Origin: Epiperipatus broadwayi
Taxonomy: Eukaryota; Onychophora; Udeonychophora; Euonychophora; Peripatidae
Assembly (NCBI GenBank): GCA_028023455.1
Contig: JAQFVV010012394.1
Coordinates: forward strand, 24,377,934 to 24,441,933
Direction of reading: 5' to 3'
Length of the DNA stretch: 64,000 nucleotides
Shown: positions 1 through 10,927 of the stretch, in pieces
Position numbering within the stretch: the first letter of the stretch is position 1
Layout of the letters: each line of letters opens with the position of its first letter
Position numbers and translations under genes: made by a program
The notes under the pieces: generated by a model
What the model was told of the DNA's origin: nothing
The model's database searches: none
Seen by the model: the letters and a program-made list of their open reading frames with translations, nothing else

Positions 1-306
1 TTTGTAAGACAAAAAAAATTTTTTACTGAAAAAAAAAAATTTTACTAAAAAAAAATTTCTCTATTTTTAACCACACATCTCCCATCATTCTATAGACTCT
101 CTTTTTCAGGTATATGGCAAAATATCAGGCCCCAGTTGGGTGTCCATTGTAACCTCATTAATGAATCAAAAAAAAGATATTATTATATCTGAGTAAAGGT
201 GAAAATCAAATCAGTCAGTTGGTCAGAATAGGTGTCAGACAGGGAGAAGATGTGTGGATTTCTGATGGTCAGGGAAGTACAGATGGGATATATATAATTT
301 TATAAC
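1..306 (+). other. Upstream leader of first LTR-type element
   Basis: AT-rich, with A-runs in the first 60 bases. At about 135-154 the sequence TTGGGTGTCCATTGTAAC resembles TTGGTGCCAATTTGTAAC, found inside the 150-bp module near 27150 and 33550, and a similar GGTGCCAAATTGTAAC near 50211. Sequences of this kind can be primer-binding or LTR-edge sequences of Ty3/Gypsy elements, so this may be the 5' untranslated leader of the ORF that follows. The left LTR, if present, lies mostly outside the window. The primer-binding reading is inference; only the repeated similarity is seen. Confidence 0.35.
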
Positions 307-1926
307 ATGAGTGAACTAAATTATAGTATGGAAGAGGTTATGGAAGAGGAAGGTGCCCCAATACCAGGAATCAGTGATCGTTTTCATACTGAAGAAGAGG
401 ATGGGGAGGTTTTCTTAAAAACACAAAAGGAAAGAGAGGAAGTAGAGGAAGATGCCTTTAATGTTAGTAGCAGTAATACGGCCTCAAGTGTGGGAGTAGA
501 TGAGGTGTCAGAAGTGGGCCAGGCTCAAATAGCAAAGATGGCACCATCAGACATGGACATGATAATGCAGATGCTCAGAAGTATGAGAGAAGATAGTAAG
601 CAAAGTATGGTAAATCTAGAACAAAAGATAGAGAGTCTAAGAGAAGATAGTAAGCAAAGTATAGAAAATCTAAGAGAAGATAGTAAGCAAAGTATAGAAA
701 ATCTAAGAGAAGATAGTAAGCACAGTATAATAAGTATAGAGAGTCTAAGAGAAGATAGTAAGCACAGTATAATAAGCATAGAGAGTCTAAGAGAAGATAA
801 TAAGAAAAGTATGGAAAGTCTAGGTCAAAGGATATGTCAATCCATAGAGAGCATAATAGAAGGTAGTCAAAGATCACTAGTGTTAAAAGATAAGCTAGAT
901 TGTCAGACTACTGATAATAGAGAAAGGAGCGAGAGATTAGAGGAAGAAATAGGTAAATCAGCTAATATACTGATAGAGGAGAGTAGATCACAAGAAGTGG
1001 AAAGGCCAATAGTAACCATAAAATCTAATCTCTCAGTAAAAAGAGTAAATGAGATGATGACCAAAGAGCAGATTGGGATAGATCATGAAGTGAAAAGAAG
1101 GAAAAGAGAGTTGGAGGAAAAACTTCATGCATCCAATAAGATTATTGATTTAAGAGAGGCAATAAGGGAGATGAAACCAGTTATTTTAGAAAGAGAGCAA
1201 AAGTTTCAACAGTCTTTAGTTCTCAATCTAGTAACAAACCAGCATGTGTGGTTTCAAAAATCTGTCTTCTTAAATAGATTGGAGATACCTTATATATGGT
1301 ATAGAGAGGCAATCTCTCTGAAAAATGTAAATGTCCAGTGTGTATCAGACAGAGAATCAATTTCTCTGAAAAATTTAAATGCTCTGTTAAATTTAAGTGT
1401 GCCTTATATTTGGTACAAAGAGTCAACATTTTTAGAGAGTTTAAAAATGAATTATATATGGCACAGAGAATCAATCTCTCTGGAAGATTTAAGGAGGAAT
1501 TATATATGGCACAGAGAATCAATCTCTCTGGAAGACGTAATGAATTATATCTGGTACAGAGAGTCAATCTCTCTGAAGAGTTTAAATGTCCATTATATAT
1601 GGGACAGAGAATCTATCTTTCTGAAAAATGTAAATGCTCTAGAAAACTTCAAAGTGCCTTATGTATGGTACAGGGAGTCAATCTTTCTAGAAAGTTTAAA
1701 AATAAAGTATGTATGGTATAGAGAGTCAATCTCTCTGAAAAACTTCAAGACATATTACATAAGGTACCAAGAGTCCATATTTCTAAATGGAGTTCATAAG
1801 AGGAGCTTATGTAAAATAAATCCTCCGGATATATTTTATAAATATCCAGTCAAGATGAAAAATGGAAATATTAAAAAGGGACTGGATGTACAAGTGCATT
1901 TTTATGCAGACCACAATATGGTTTGA
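307..1926 (+). CDS. Coiled-coil and W-x-R-E-S-I-S-L repeat protein of a non-autonomous LTR-type element (539 aa)
   Basis: This is the longest ORF of the window and its function is not recognised. Residues 1-80 are acidic. Residues about 90-170 hold repeated LREDSKQSIEN-type units, predicted to form a coiled coil. Residues about 170-310 are charged. Residues about 314-495 hold 11 tandem units of mostly 15-16 residues (two are 22), each with a core close to YIWYRESISLKNL. The basic tail runs directly into the integrase-like fragment at 1862-2050. I see no CCHC zinc knuckle, protease, RT or DDE motif. The 48-bp DNA units keep frame, which also opens long shadow frames on both strands. The neighbours (integrase tail, polypurine tract) say it belongs to a retroelement, perhaps in the gag position. 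A gag role is inference. The ATG at 307 is the first in frame of the open stretch. The ORF is uninterrupted although all around it is decayed. Confidence 0.6.
   Translation: MSELNYSMEEVMEEEGAPIPGISDRFHTEEEDGEVFLKTQKEREEVEEDAFNVSSSNTASSVGVDEVSEVGQAQIAKMAPSDMDMIMQMLRSMREDSKQSMVNLEQKIESLREDSKQSIENLREDSKQSIENLREDSKHSIISIESLREDSKHSIISIESLREDNKKSMESLGQRICQSIESIIEGSQRSLVLKDKLDCQTTDNRERSERLEEEIGKSANILIEESRSQEVERPIVTIKSNLSVKRVNEMMTKEQIGIDHEVKRRKRELEEKLHASNKIIDLREAIREMKPVILEREQKFQQSLVLNLVTNQHVWFQKSVFLNRLEIPYIWYREAISLKNVNVQCVSDRESISLKNLNALLNLSVPYIWYKESTFLESLKMNYIWHRESISLEDLRRNYIWHRESISLEDVMNYIWYRESISLKSLNVHYIWDRESIFLKNVNALENFKVPYVWYRESIFLESLKIKYVWYRESISLKNFKTYYIRYQESIFLNGVHKRSLCKINPPDIFYKYPVKMKNGNIKKGLDVQVHFYADHNMV
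586..816 (+). repeat. In-frame tandem repeat coding for LREDSKQSIEN units
   Basis: Direct repeats of about 33-42 bases with the core agagaagatagtaagca occur six or more times. The unit length is a multiple of three, so the frame of the surrounding ORF is preserved. The encoded units have the heptad-like charge pattern of a coiled coil. Confidence 0.8.
1246..1791 (+). repeat. In-frame 48-bp minisatellite (11 units) coding for W-x-R-E-S-I-S-L repeats
   Basis: The units are mostly 45-48 bases, with two longer ones of about 66. The best conserved pair is at about 1453-1545. Each unit contains a small palindrome of the form agaga-N-tctct. Every unit keeps the reading frame. The conserved residues are W or Y at position 3-4, R-E-S-I at 5-8 and a hydrophobic L near 10. 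Conservation at protein level with varying nucleotides suggests past selection, but this was judged by eye. Confidence 0.8.
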
Positions 1927-2050
1927 AAAGAAAAAGCCATTCCAAATTATCAAGAAAATAGGAGAAAATGCCTTTATGCTTGCTGCTCTTGATGGGAATA
2001 AGGGGACCTATAATGCTAGGAGTTTGATCCCTTATACTTCAGCAGAATAG
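1862..2050 (+). pseudogene. Ty3/Gypsy integrase C-terminal (GPY/F-like) tail fragment
   Basis: In a frame different from the large ORF, the last 45 or so codons read PFQIIKKIGENAF, then KGTYNARSL, a proline and a stop at 2050. Ty3/Gypsy integrases end in a GPY/F module in which G-P-[YF]-x-I is followed by a hydrophobic strand and an N-x-x-x-L-K-P tail. A second copy with the same GENAF and NARSL residues lies at 31654-31823 on the minus strand. No zinc-binding or catalytic integrase domain precedes it, so this is a remnant of pol or a retained 3' end of a deleted element. The switch of frame against the 539-codon ORF shows that the two are not one protein here. Confidence 0.6.
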
Positions 2051-2231
2051 CCTGGCAAAGATCTCCAAATAAATTATTTTTAGGTTTTTTTTTTTTTTTT
2101 TAATGAAAAATATATTTAGCAGTAGTTAATTTTTTTATATATATTATAAGTGTTTATTATTATTAGTGTATTTATTAGTTAAGATTTTTTTTTTTAATAT
2201 AGTTAAAACAAAAGTGCTGATGATTTTATCC

Positions 2232-2250
2232 GAAGGGGGAGAAAGTTGTG
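2232..2250 (+). promoter_or_regulatory. Putative polypurine tract and start of 3' LTR
   Basis: The sequence gaagggggagaaag is followed at once by TTGTG, 180 bases after the stop of the integrase tail. LTR elements prime plus-strand synthesis at such purine tracts next to the 3' LTR. A similar GAGGGGAGA followed by TGTTGTG occurs on the minus strand at 30256-30241, downstream of the second integrase tail. No LTR pair was verified. Confidence 0.45.
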
Positions 2251-5104
2251 CCATTACAATTTAGTCACTAGCTAAATTTATAGTAATGTGCATGTAAGAA
2301 AGTGTAAAACAAAATCATCATCACATTTTTATATAATCATAAATGAAGCTGTAGGGCATCCAAGTTTAAACCCTACAAGGTCCAGTTCTAAAAGCTTTAA
2401 ACAGAGAAAGAATGGGTCAACAATTACATGCTTTACTTGTTTGTGTGTTGATAGAAAGGTAATACACACATTTAAACTATTTAATATTTAAATTTTCTGT
2501 TAAAAAGCAAAGTTATAATGCATACATATAGGCAATGTATGTGTAAATTATTTAATTGTTTTATATTTCAAATATTAAACATTTTAACTTTCTTTAAAAC
2601 TAACCTATGCTTGATCAATTCTAATATTTTATTCTATACTTTTATTTTGCTTTTCTTTAATTATAATTGGGATTTAAAAGTTACAGATTTAATTAAATAA
2701 TTGGGTTATAATTACTAAGCTAGCAATTATAGTATTTAAGGTTAGTTCATGAATGATTTGAAAGAATGAAGGATGTGTGTACATTACATACAAAAATTTA
2801 CATTTCTTAAATATTGAAAGAAAAGGAAGTATTAAATCTGTCAAATTATTTTTTTTGTACAATTTTTTTTTGTTAAAAGAGGAAATCTGTTTAATCAGAT
2901 ATCGATCTTTGTAGTAATTTTTTTTTGTAAATGATTGTCACTTTGAAAGCTCATAATGAGTCAGAACTCTAAAAATTGAATTTGTCTTATCAAGATCTAA
3001 AGAAGGAAGCTCAAAGATTTGAAGTGTTACCTGGATGTTAAAAAGAAAGAAAAAACAAAAGAAAGGAAATAAGAATTGAGTCTATTTTTTTTTTAAAACA
3101 AAAGTGTCTGGAAAAAGGATTAAACTTTTCAGTTGAAAAATACTTTGGTTGAAAATAAATTAGAGATCTAATTAAAACAAATTTGTCCAAAAATAGCAAG
3201 TGATGCTATCTCTGATTGGTTAAGTTAGCTAAAAATTGGATATAAAAAGCTGTCTTGATATTATTATTGTGATTGATTCAGATTATTAAACTATAATATT
3301 GAACGTTGAAAATAAAAAAAAATGGCTTGCTAGAAAAATTATATGTATATTCCATTTGCCGGACCATCTGGGGAAGCTGCACATCACATAGGAAAGAAAA
3401 GATGTGTCTAAAATAATATTCTACACCTTTCAACTGACCAGATAAATAAGATGTTTTTAATAGAAGGAAGAAAGCATTCACCTGCATTCAAAGAAGATGA
3501 ATTAATCTACTGATAAATATTAATCATCAAGTCCAATTAATTGTTACAACAACTGATTTTAAACTCAAGAAAATTTACAAATGGGAAAACAACTGCTGTA
3601 TTTCATCCACATGCTTGACAGGAAGAGAAGAAAAATTAATATAATGATTTCCAAATTGTCCACTAAAGCAAATAACCTCAATAGAGTCATCATCATTAAA
3701 TAGTTATACACCTCAAGAAAGAGATTGTTCCCACATAGTAGCTGCAGAAATATAGACAAGTTTGAACCCTTGAAAATTCGCCACAAACAAAAGATCGGTA
3801 ATATGACTTTTTATATCTATTTTCTTTATGATATCAGTCTTAATAAACATTTTAGCAATAAAGTGGTATATTTTATTTAAAGAACTTTTAAAGACTATTC
3901 AGATCGATTAAAACAAGAATGTCTTACTAATAATAACTTTGAGCTTCATAAATGATCTTGAATGTATGAAAATGATTTGTTTATTAATTTTACAATATTA
4001 ATGTGTAAAACAATTTTTTTTTTATGGTATTATGATTTTAGTTTTAACTAATATTATTATTTTGGTTTTAATAATATTTTGTTATTATGGGATAAAACAC
4101 GCACATACATAATAATATTTTTATATGTGTATAATTGGAAGTGAATGTGGAATAATGAGTAGTATTAGAATATTAGATTATTTTGTTTCAAGTTCAGTAT
4201 AGATTTCAGCGCTTGGAAGGGAGGGGGAGAAAATAATTTAAAACTTTTTTCTAAAACTTGCTCTTTCAATTTTACTAACATTTTTTTTTACATTCTATTT
4301 ACATGTTGGATTTTAAAGTATGTGTGCTAATGAGCAGATAATATTTTTTGTCTTGAAATACTTTTCATGGTCAATGTGACGTCCAACTTAATACAAAATA
4401 CATTTGAAGGGAAAGGGGGAAGAACTTAAAATTAATCTGAGGAGTGTTATATAATCAATTATTATTATTATTCATGTCAATTTTCATATTTATCTAGAAA
4501 ATTTTATGTATATGTTAGAAATGTAGTAATAAATATTAGTTTGTTTTATTAAACGAGGCGTATATATTTCATTAAGTGTAGTCTTGGTTAAGTGTGATTA
4601 TTCATCATCATCAATGGTTGAATATTAGTTATTTAAGATATAAGTAAATATGCTAAAATTAAGCAATAATTAGGAATTTCTTTATAAAATTTAGTTTTAT
4701 GTTTAGGCTTAGTTCTAAAGCTGTAATTGAAACCCTTGTCATTATCGTTATTATTATCATCATCATCATCATCATCAACGTTTTAATTAATGAGCTGTTT
4801 AACTGTTTAAAGGCCATAAATAAATATTGATTTTATAATATTTAGTGATTTCTTAGTATTATTATAACCACATCCCATCATCTATTTCATGCAAGGATGA
4901 GTGAATTGCCATCCTAAATTAGTTATATATAATCTGAGCTAGTGAACTTATAAAAATATTGAAACACATTTGTTATGTTAAGATCTGAGAAATGATTTAT
5001 GTTCAATGAACTCCACTGTGGTTTAAAGATGTTTTACTTTTACCTAACTATTAGTGCTTATAGTGATATGGCTCAAAAAGCAAAATCTCATTTTTTAGAA
5101 ATAA
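2251..5104. other. AT-rich region, possibly a decayed 3' LTR; no gene seen
   Basis: There is no credible coding sequence. A TATA-like ggatataaaaag lies at about 3238-3249 on the plus strand, which would suit an LTR promoter if the 3' LTR starts near 2247. Short homopolymer runs are frequent. The start of the LTR is suggested only by the purine tract; its right end was not found. Confidence 0.3.
4756..4777. repeat. (ATC)n microsatellite
   Basis: About seven uninterrupted TCA/ATC triplets follow a looser ATT-rich run that starts near 4741. Confidence 0.85.
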
Positions 5105-5210
5105 AGTACCAAAAAGGGATTCAAACCCGGTACATGTGAAAGGTTATCAGATATAACCGTGTCTAGATTCAGATAATCTAGTGGCGCCCTGCTAGACCAT
5201 ATTCACTTAG
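5105..5210 (-). repeat. tRNA-like SINE head or degenerate tRNA relic
   Basis: On the minus strand, tggtctagcagg (5199-5188) resembles a pol III A box and gggtttgaatccc (5128-5116) matches a B box. The spacing of about 60 bases is long but possible. I could not fold an acceptor stem, and the sequence before the B box does not form a clean anticodon arm. A tRNA-derived SINE head is more likely than a functional tRNA gene. Confidence 0.4.
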
Positions 5211-5529
5211 TATTTGTTTAAACATGCACTTAACATCAAACCAAGAAATGAAAGTGGATAAAACCTAATGCCTGTATACCTGAGTTATATTTTATTGAAT
5301 TACTAGTGTACTCACTTCACGTGATTTCCTTATACCTTGTTATTAATAATTTGCTTATAATTTTTGATATTTGAACTCCTTTACTTAATTTGCTTATAAT
5401 TCTTGATAGTGTTATATTTTAAACCTTTACTTATGATCATTCTGTGGACTACTCAGGTATAGTAATATCTATTTGATACATTTGTTAGGTTACAGTATAT
5501 ATATTTAGGTTTTATGACTTTTTTTTAAA

Positions 5530-6510
5530 AATGCCTTAACACACATTAATTTTTTGAGATTTACGATTGCAATATTTGATTATCATCACTATATACATTA
5601 GCGTTTTTGGTTTATCTTAAAGTATTTTTTAATTTTCAATGTTCACCTCTTTTTCTTTTCCCACACTTTTTTTCCATAATATAACCTTTGGCTATTTAAT
5701 GTGATATTACATCCCAATGTTTGATTTATAGCAGTATAGTTTTTAAATATTGTTTTTAAAATTATAATATTGATGTAGTATATAGTGATGAAAGACTGGA
5801 ATGAGATTTTTAAAATAGCATTTATTTTTTTTCTAATGATCACTATATTTTAAAGAGGGTTTTTGTAAATATCATTTACGATTTTCTTTTTAAAATGCCT
5901 TAACATACATTAATTGTTTAAGATTTACTATCGCAGTATTTGATTATCACTATATACATTAGCATTTTGGGTTTATTTTAAAGTATTTTTTAATTTTCAA
6001 TGTTGACTTCTTTTTCTTTTTCCCGCATTTTTTTTTTTTTTTTGATATTTAGCACCTTAGGCTATTTAATGTGACGTTACAGTCCAATGTTTGATTTATA
6101 GCAGTATAGTTTTTAAATATTGTTTTTTAAAATTATAATACTGTTTTAGTATATAGCGTTGATAGACCAGACTTGAGCTTTTTAAAATAGCATTTATTAT
6201 TTTTCTAATGATCGCTATATTTTAATGGGTTTTTGTAAATATCATTTACGATTTTTTTTAAATGCCTTAACATAGGTTAATTGTTTAAAATTTACTATTG
6301 CAATGTTTGATTATGACTATATATATAAATTAGCATTTTTGGTCTATCTTAAAGTATTTTTCAATTTTCAATGTTCAATTCTTTTTCTTTTCCCACACTT
6401 TTTTTTATAGTAGCACCTTAGGCTAATTAATGTGATGTTTTCCCGCACTTTTTTTAAGTGTACACCCTTCACACAACCCTTTTTTAATTGCAGCACCTTA
6501 GGCGATTTAC
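5530..6510. repeat. Tandem repeat, about 365-bp unit, about 2.7 copies
   Basis: The units start at aaatgccttaac near 5530, 5893 and 6259. Each contains the same series of landmarks: a catttacgat-type segment, a gcagtatagtttttaaatattg block and a ttttcttttcccaca block. The copies differ by scattered substitutions and small indels, so the array is old. No ORF runs through the units. Confidence 0.8.
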
Positions 6511-6611
6511 TTTTTTGAAAAATGAGTGTTTCTAGTTGATGTCATTTATCGCTTGCATGTGCCAGCAGTGTTTTTGGTGTTTTGAAATTCAAATGGCCGC
6601 CGAGTGCGTAC

Positions 6612-6830
6612 TATATCAGCACCAAAAAATGTCTATTGATCCAACAAGACCTGGAATGCATGTACAGTACCTCAAGTCTGACCATCTACAAGATATATGT
6701 CAGGTACATCATGGATTCTGCCCTATTTATCTATATCCCCAGGTCAAAGATCTAATCAATAACCTTTCTTGATGATAACATCAAATTCCTTTACTTTCAC
6801 TGTGCCGGAGCTGAGACTCAATGGTTTTAA
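6612..6830 (-). repeat. Dispersed repeat, inverted copy of the right end of the 34902-38010 block
   Basis: About 200 bases match the reverse complement of 37803-38005. Shared landmarks are atccaacaag, tacatcatggattctgccct, atccccaggtcaaagatcta and the final ctttcact-gagctg segment. A 78-codon open stretch across it on the plus strand is not conserved as a protein in the other copy, which has several stops, so I treat it as noncoding repeat DNA. Confidence 0.65.
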
Positions 6831-8446
6831 ATTTTAAATAATTAAATTGCAACCAGAATTTCTATAACATAAATATACAAACATTTCTATATTTCAATTT
6901 TTAAATTTCACTTAAAATATCCAACTCTTGTTATATATTCATTTCAAATAACAATAACAATAAACTATTTATTCATTTAGACATTAATTAAAAGTGAATT
7001 TATTACATTGTATTTTTATCTCTTTAATGAGACTCTATTTGCAGGCAACCAAATCATAAACAATTTTTTACATTTAAATATATAACTTCAAGAATTAATG
7101 ACTCATGATACTCACATATTATAAACTCTCAGTTATACCTAAACAAAATTAAAAGCAACAACATTCTTTGAAATGTAGGACATTAAAGTTAATATTTGTC
7201 TATACAGTAGCAAAAAACATTGAATTTATGTACGTGTTTATATTAACAAATACCAATTAAATTTTTTTCAGTTAAATTTCTAAAAGATTTTAACAATAAA
7301 AATTTTGTTCATAAATTATTCCTCAAAATGTTAAGTAATGTAGTGGGTATAAATGTTATAAATACCTCTATTTTTGTGGTAAAATGTATTTACAAAAGGA
7401 TTTTATTAGATCATGTCAGTATTTGTAATTTATTTGAAATGTTAAATACTAACATTAGCCAAGTATGGTTGTAAACAGTATAGCTGAAAATAAAACAATA
7501 TTAAAATATATTTAGGAAATTACTGTTTAATATACTTCTTCCATCTTCTTATGTTTTCTAATTTTGACTATTGTGAGAATTGATATATTGGTTATTATAA
7601 TTTACTTGTTTATAAATTAAACCTGGCTTATTTTCATTTAGTTTCTTAGTCTTACATTCTGTGATGTTAAACAGTTATTAAATTAGCTTAATAAATTTAG
7701 GTGACATAGTATTTAATATTGGTTTGTTTTACAAATTTATTCTACATGGTGGAATCATAATAAAATTTGAATTAAAATTCAAATCTTCAGGTTAATACTC
7801 TAAACCAAAGAAATGGCAATTTTTTATATAAAATCTGTATTTTCATGGTTGTTTGATTAGTAAATGTATGTTTGTCCAATGTCACATGTCAAATTCACAA
7901 ACATTATAGTTCTTTTAATTATATAGATATAGCATATTTTTCATGGTAAAAGTTCCCAGCCAGCTGCAGAAACAAGCTGAAAAGCCTATTCATAGTTCAG
8001 TGTTAAGGCAGTCCATGGTTTCATGGTCTGTCAATCCCCTAATATAGTTCAGATTAATGACATACTCAGTAATGTTAGCAATATTTAATAATAAAAAAAC
8101 ACATATAACTACAGTAAACCTTTTAAAAAAGTCGTAACAAAGTTAATTAAAAAAATATTACAAATATTATAATTAATAAAAAAAATATAAAAATGATGAG
8201 CTCAAAGGCCAGTGTTTTTGTATTCTGACATTACTAAATAGTAATTATTAATAAAACAAAAGACATTATTACATATGTTCCTGACACTCTCAAAAAATCA
8301 AAAGCCAAAAAAATTATTTTTTTATTCAGAGTATTCTCCAGTAAATATATAGTTGTCAAATAAGACATATATTTAAAGATGTAAGTTTTAATTTAGCTTT
8401 ATTAAAATTTGGAAATTTATTTATAAAATATTAAAATGTTTTATAC
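6831..8446. other. AT-rich DNA without recognisable content
   Basis: I see no ORF of note, no clear repeat and no RNA gene here. A slightly less AT-rich patch at about 7955-8035 holds nothing I recognise. Confidence 0.5.
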
Positions 8447-9261
8447 ATGACATCTTTAAATAAGCATTTATTTTTATAGTGCATGTTGACAATTGTATTA
8501 CATTCAAATATCAGCCTTTCAAGCTAATTGTGCATACACTTTTCTGAATGTTAATAATAATAAATGAATACTTTCTCTCCAATACAAGATATAGTATTTA
8601 TGCAAGATTAAAATGAATCCACTTATTCCTACAACTCAAATGCTTGTATATGAGCAAATCTGAAGTACTGGCAATGAAAGCATGAGGATGGAATCCTCAC
8701 GTTAAATTACTATATACGATGTCTGAATGAATGACGTCGGTGAAATTCTTTAGAATTTACTAAACGTCACTCTAACTAAAACTTAATCATATGTAAATAA
8801 GCATTTATTTTTATAGCGATGTTTACAATTGTATTACATTCAAATATCAGTCTTTCAAGCAAATTATGCATACACTTTTGCGAATGTTAATAATAATGCA
8901 CAATTAGCTTGAAAGGCTGATATTTGAATGTAATACAATTGTAAACATGCTATAAAAATAAATGCTTATTTACATATGATTAAGTGTCAGTTAGAGTGAT
9001 GTTTAGTAAATTCTAGACAATTTCACCGACATCATTCATTCAGACATCGTATATAGTAATTTAAAGTGAGTGTTCCATCCCCATGCTTTTCTTACCAGTA
9101 CTTCAGATTTTCTCATATATAAGCATTTGAGTTGTAGGAGTAAGTGGTTTCATTTTAATCCTCCATAAATAATATATCTTGTATTGGAAAGTATTCATTT
9201 ATTATTATTAACACTCACAAAAGTGTATGCACAATTAGCTTGAAAGGATGACATCTTTAAA
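8447..9261. mobile_element. Fold-back (palindromic) element with 14-bp flanking direct repeats
   Basis: The right half (about 8897-9247) is the inverse of the left half (about 8513-8880). A 100-bp unit that begins aagcatttatttttatag occurs as direct copies at about 8462 and 8803, and inverted near 8970 and at the right edge. The whole is bounded by atgacatctttaaa at 8447-8460 and again at 9248-9261, which reads as a target-site duplication around 8461-9247. There is no coding capacity. The arms differ at scattered positions. Confidence 0.7.
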
Positions 9262-10398
9262 AAAAATTTTAAAGCAACCAATTATTATAAAAACACAGGC
9301 TAAAAGTCCAGAGTTTTGTAATGACAGTTTTTCAAGCCATTGTACAATTCTCACATTTAATATCTTTTGTTTAATTTGCATTAATTCTTTAAAAAAATTG
9401 TTAAAGAAATCTATTTAAAAACCATATCCTTTACATGGTCAAGTACATCTTGTCAAAAATATAAAGTTTAACTTATATAAAACATGTCCTTGTAAAATTA
9501 GATCCATTCTCACTATTACTTTGCTATCATAACTTGTTCTTTTTAAAAATAAATGCTGATTGTCCTTTACTCTCACCATCTTTGATAATATATGAAGTAC
9601 AGGCAAACAAATGGTCTATGCTTCATATATTATGCTATGAAACAAGGCAGAGAAATCATGTGCTCACATCTATGGATGTTGGATTTGAGCAGTTAAGCTG
9701 AAATTTATACACCTTAACTTTTCTGTAATCTAATAACAATCAGTTTATAAAAACCCACTATTTATAGTAATACAAAACACTTTCAATACAGAATAATTAA
9801 ACAAATTATTTTTTAATTTACATCATCTATTAAAACAGGCAAAACTCACTATAGATATTGCCGCACACAGCTAGAGTAATCAATGGATGCCAGCATAAGA
9901 GGAGGTCATCATGTGATGTTACATCATCTATACAATGTTAAAGTTTAAAAAATTCTTAATCTTTTAAATAAAAACAAAACAAATAACTATAATTAAGATG
10001 TTTGCAAAGAAAAAAAAATTTTGTTTTTGACAGAAATGTTAATTTTTCTTTGCTATATTAAAATATTTTACAATTTTGAAAAAATCACAAAGTCAGATGA
10101 AATTATATTCAAAAGTAGATACCTTTTGTATCTGTAATTTCAAATATATTGCAGTGTTTTAAAAATATTAAATAACATTATTGAATCCAATTTTAAGTAA
10201 TTACAGATTTTATTTTAAATAATTATGTTCAAATTTTTGATGTTCATTTCCACTTTTCTTTTTAATTTTTGAATAAATACACACACTATGTTGAAGGTTT
10301 TAATACCATTCTTTTTTAATATTTTTACTTCTAGAAAAAAAAGGAAAATAATAAAAAAAACTCATAAAAATTAATACATTAAACCAGTCATTGATTAT
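9262..10398. other. AT-rich DNA without recognisable content
   Basis: No gene, clear repeat or RNA was recognised. Many homopolymer runs and AT-only stretches. Confidence 0.5.
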
Positions 10399-10927
10399 TA
10401 TAGATTTGCATATTTGCATGTGCAAATTGGCAAAGCAACTGTCTATATTATTAGATTAAATGACCAGTGCTTGCTAAGAGGAATGCTATTGCCTATTATA
10501 ATTATAGCATTCATAGAATTAATTATGTGCCAAGCGTTTTTCTTTTCATTTGCTATTATTATTTTCTACATAAATAATTTTAGTATCAACAGGTTTAAAG
10601 GAATGACCAGATTTTTTTATGGTTTACAAATACCAAGATACATGTCTTTGGTGTGTTTAACTCTGTTTTTAACTGGGCATTGCTCAGTGTTTCTAAACTA
10701 TGAGAAAAAAATCTGGTCATTTTTTTAAACCTGCTGATGCTAAAATTATTTGCTTAGAAAGTAATAATAAAAAACAAAAAAGTAAAAAAATCTTTGCACG
10801 TAATTAACTTTTAGAGAGTCCATAAATATGAGTCAATAACATTTCTCCGAGCAATCACTGGACATTTAATCTAATGACATAGTTAACTGTTAAGTCAATT
10901 GACACATACAAATATGCAAATCTATGT
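10399..10927. mobile_element. Palindromic MITE-like element, about 0.53 kb
   Basis: The left end atagatttgcatatttgcatg returns inverted at the right end as catacaaatatgcaaatctat. A second inverted pair, acaggtttaaa-ggaatgaccaga near 10590 and ctggtca-tttttttaaacctg near 10714, shows that most of the element is one long imperfect palindrome centred near 10660. The 104-codon open stretch inside is a by-product of the palindrome. The superfamily cannot be assigned because no transposase is present. Confidence 0.65.

Noticed and set aside
525-877. Two minus-strand open frames (84 and 100 codons) rich in leucine and serine
   Set aside because: They are reverse frames of the in-frame tandem repeat of the 539-codon ORF.
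1223-1721. Open frames on both strands over the W-x-R-E-S-I-S-L repeat
   Set aside because: Unit length divisible by three keeps all frames open; these are shadows.
5105-5210. Functional tRNA gene
   Set aside because: A and B boxes are present, but no acceptor stem or anticodon arm could be folded.
10414-10728. 104-codon plus-strand frame with hydrophobic stretches
   Set aside because: It lies inside a palindromic MITE-like element and has no family resemblance.
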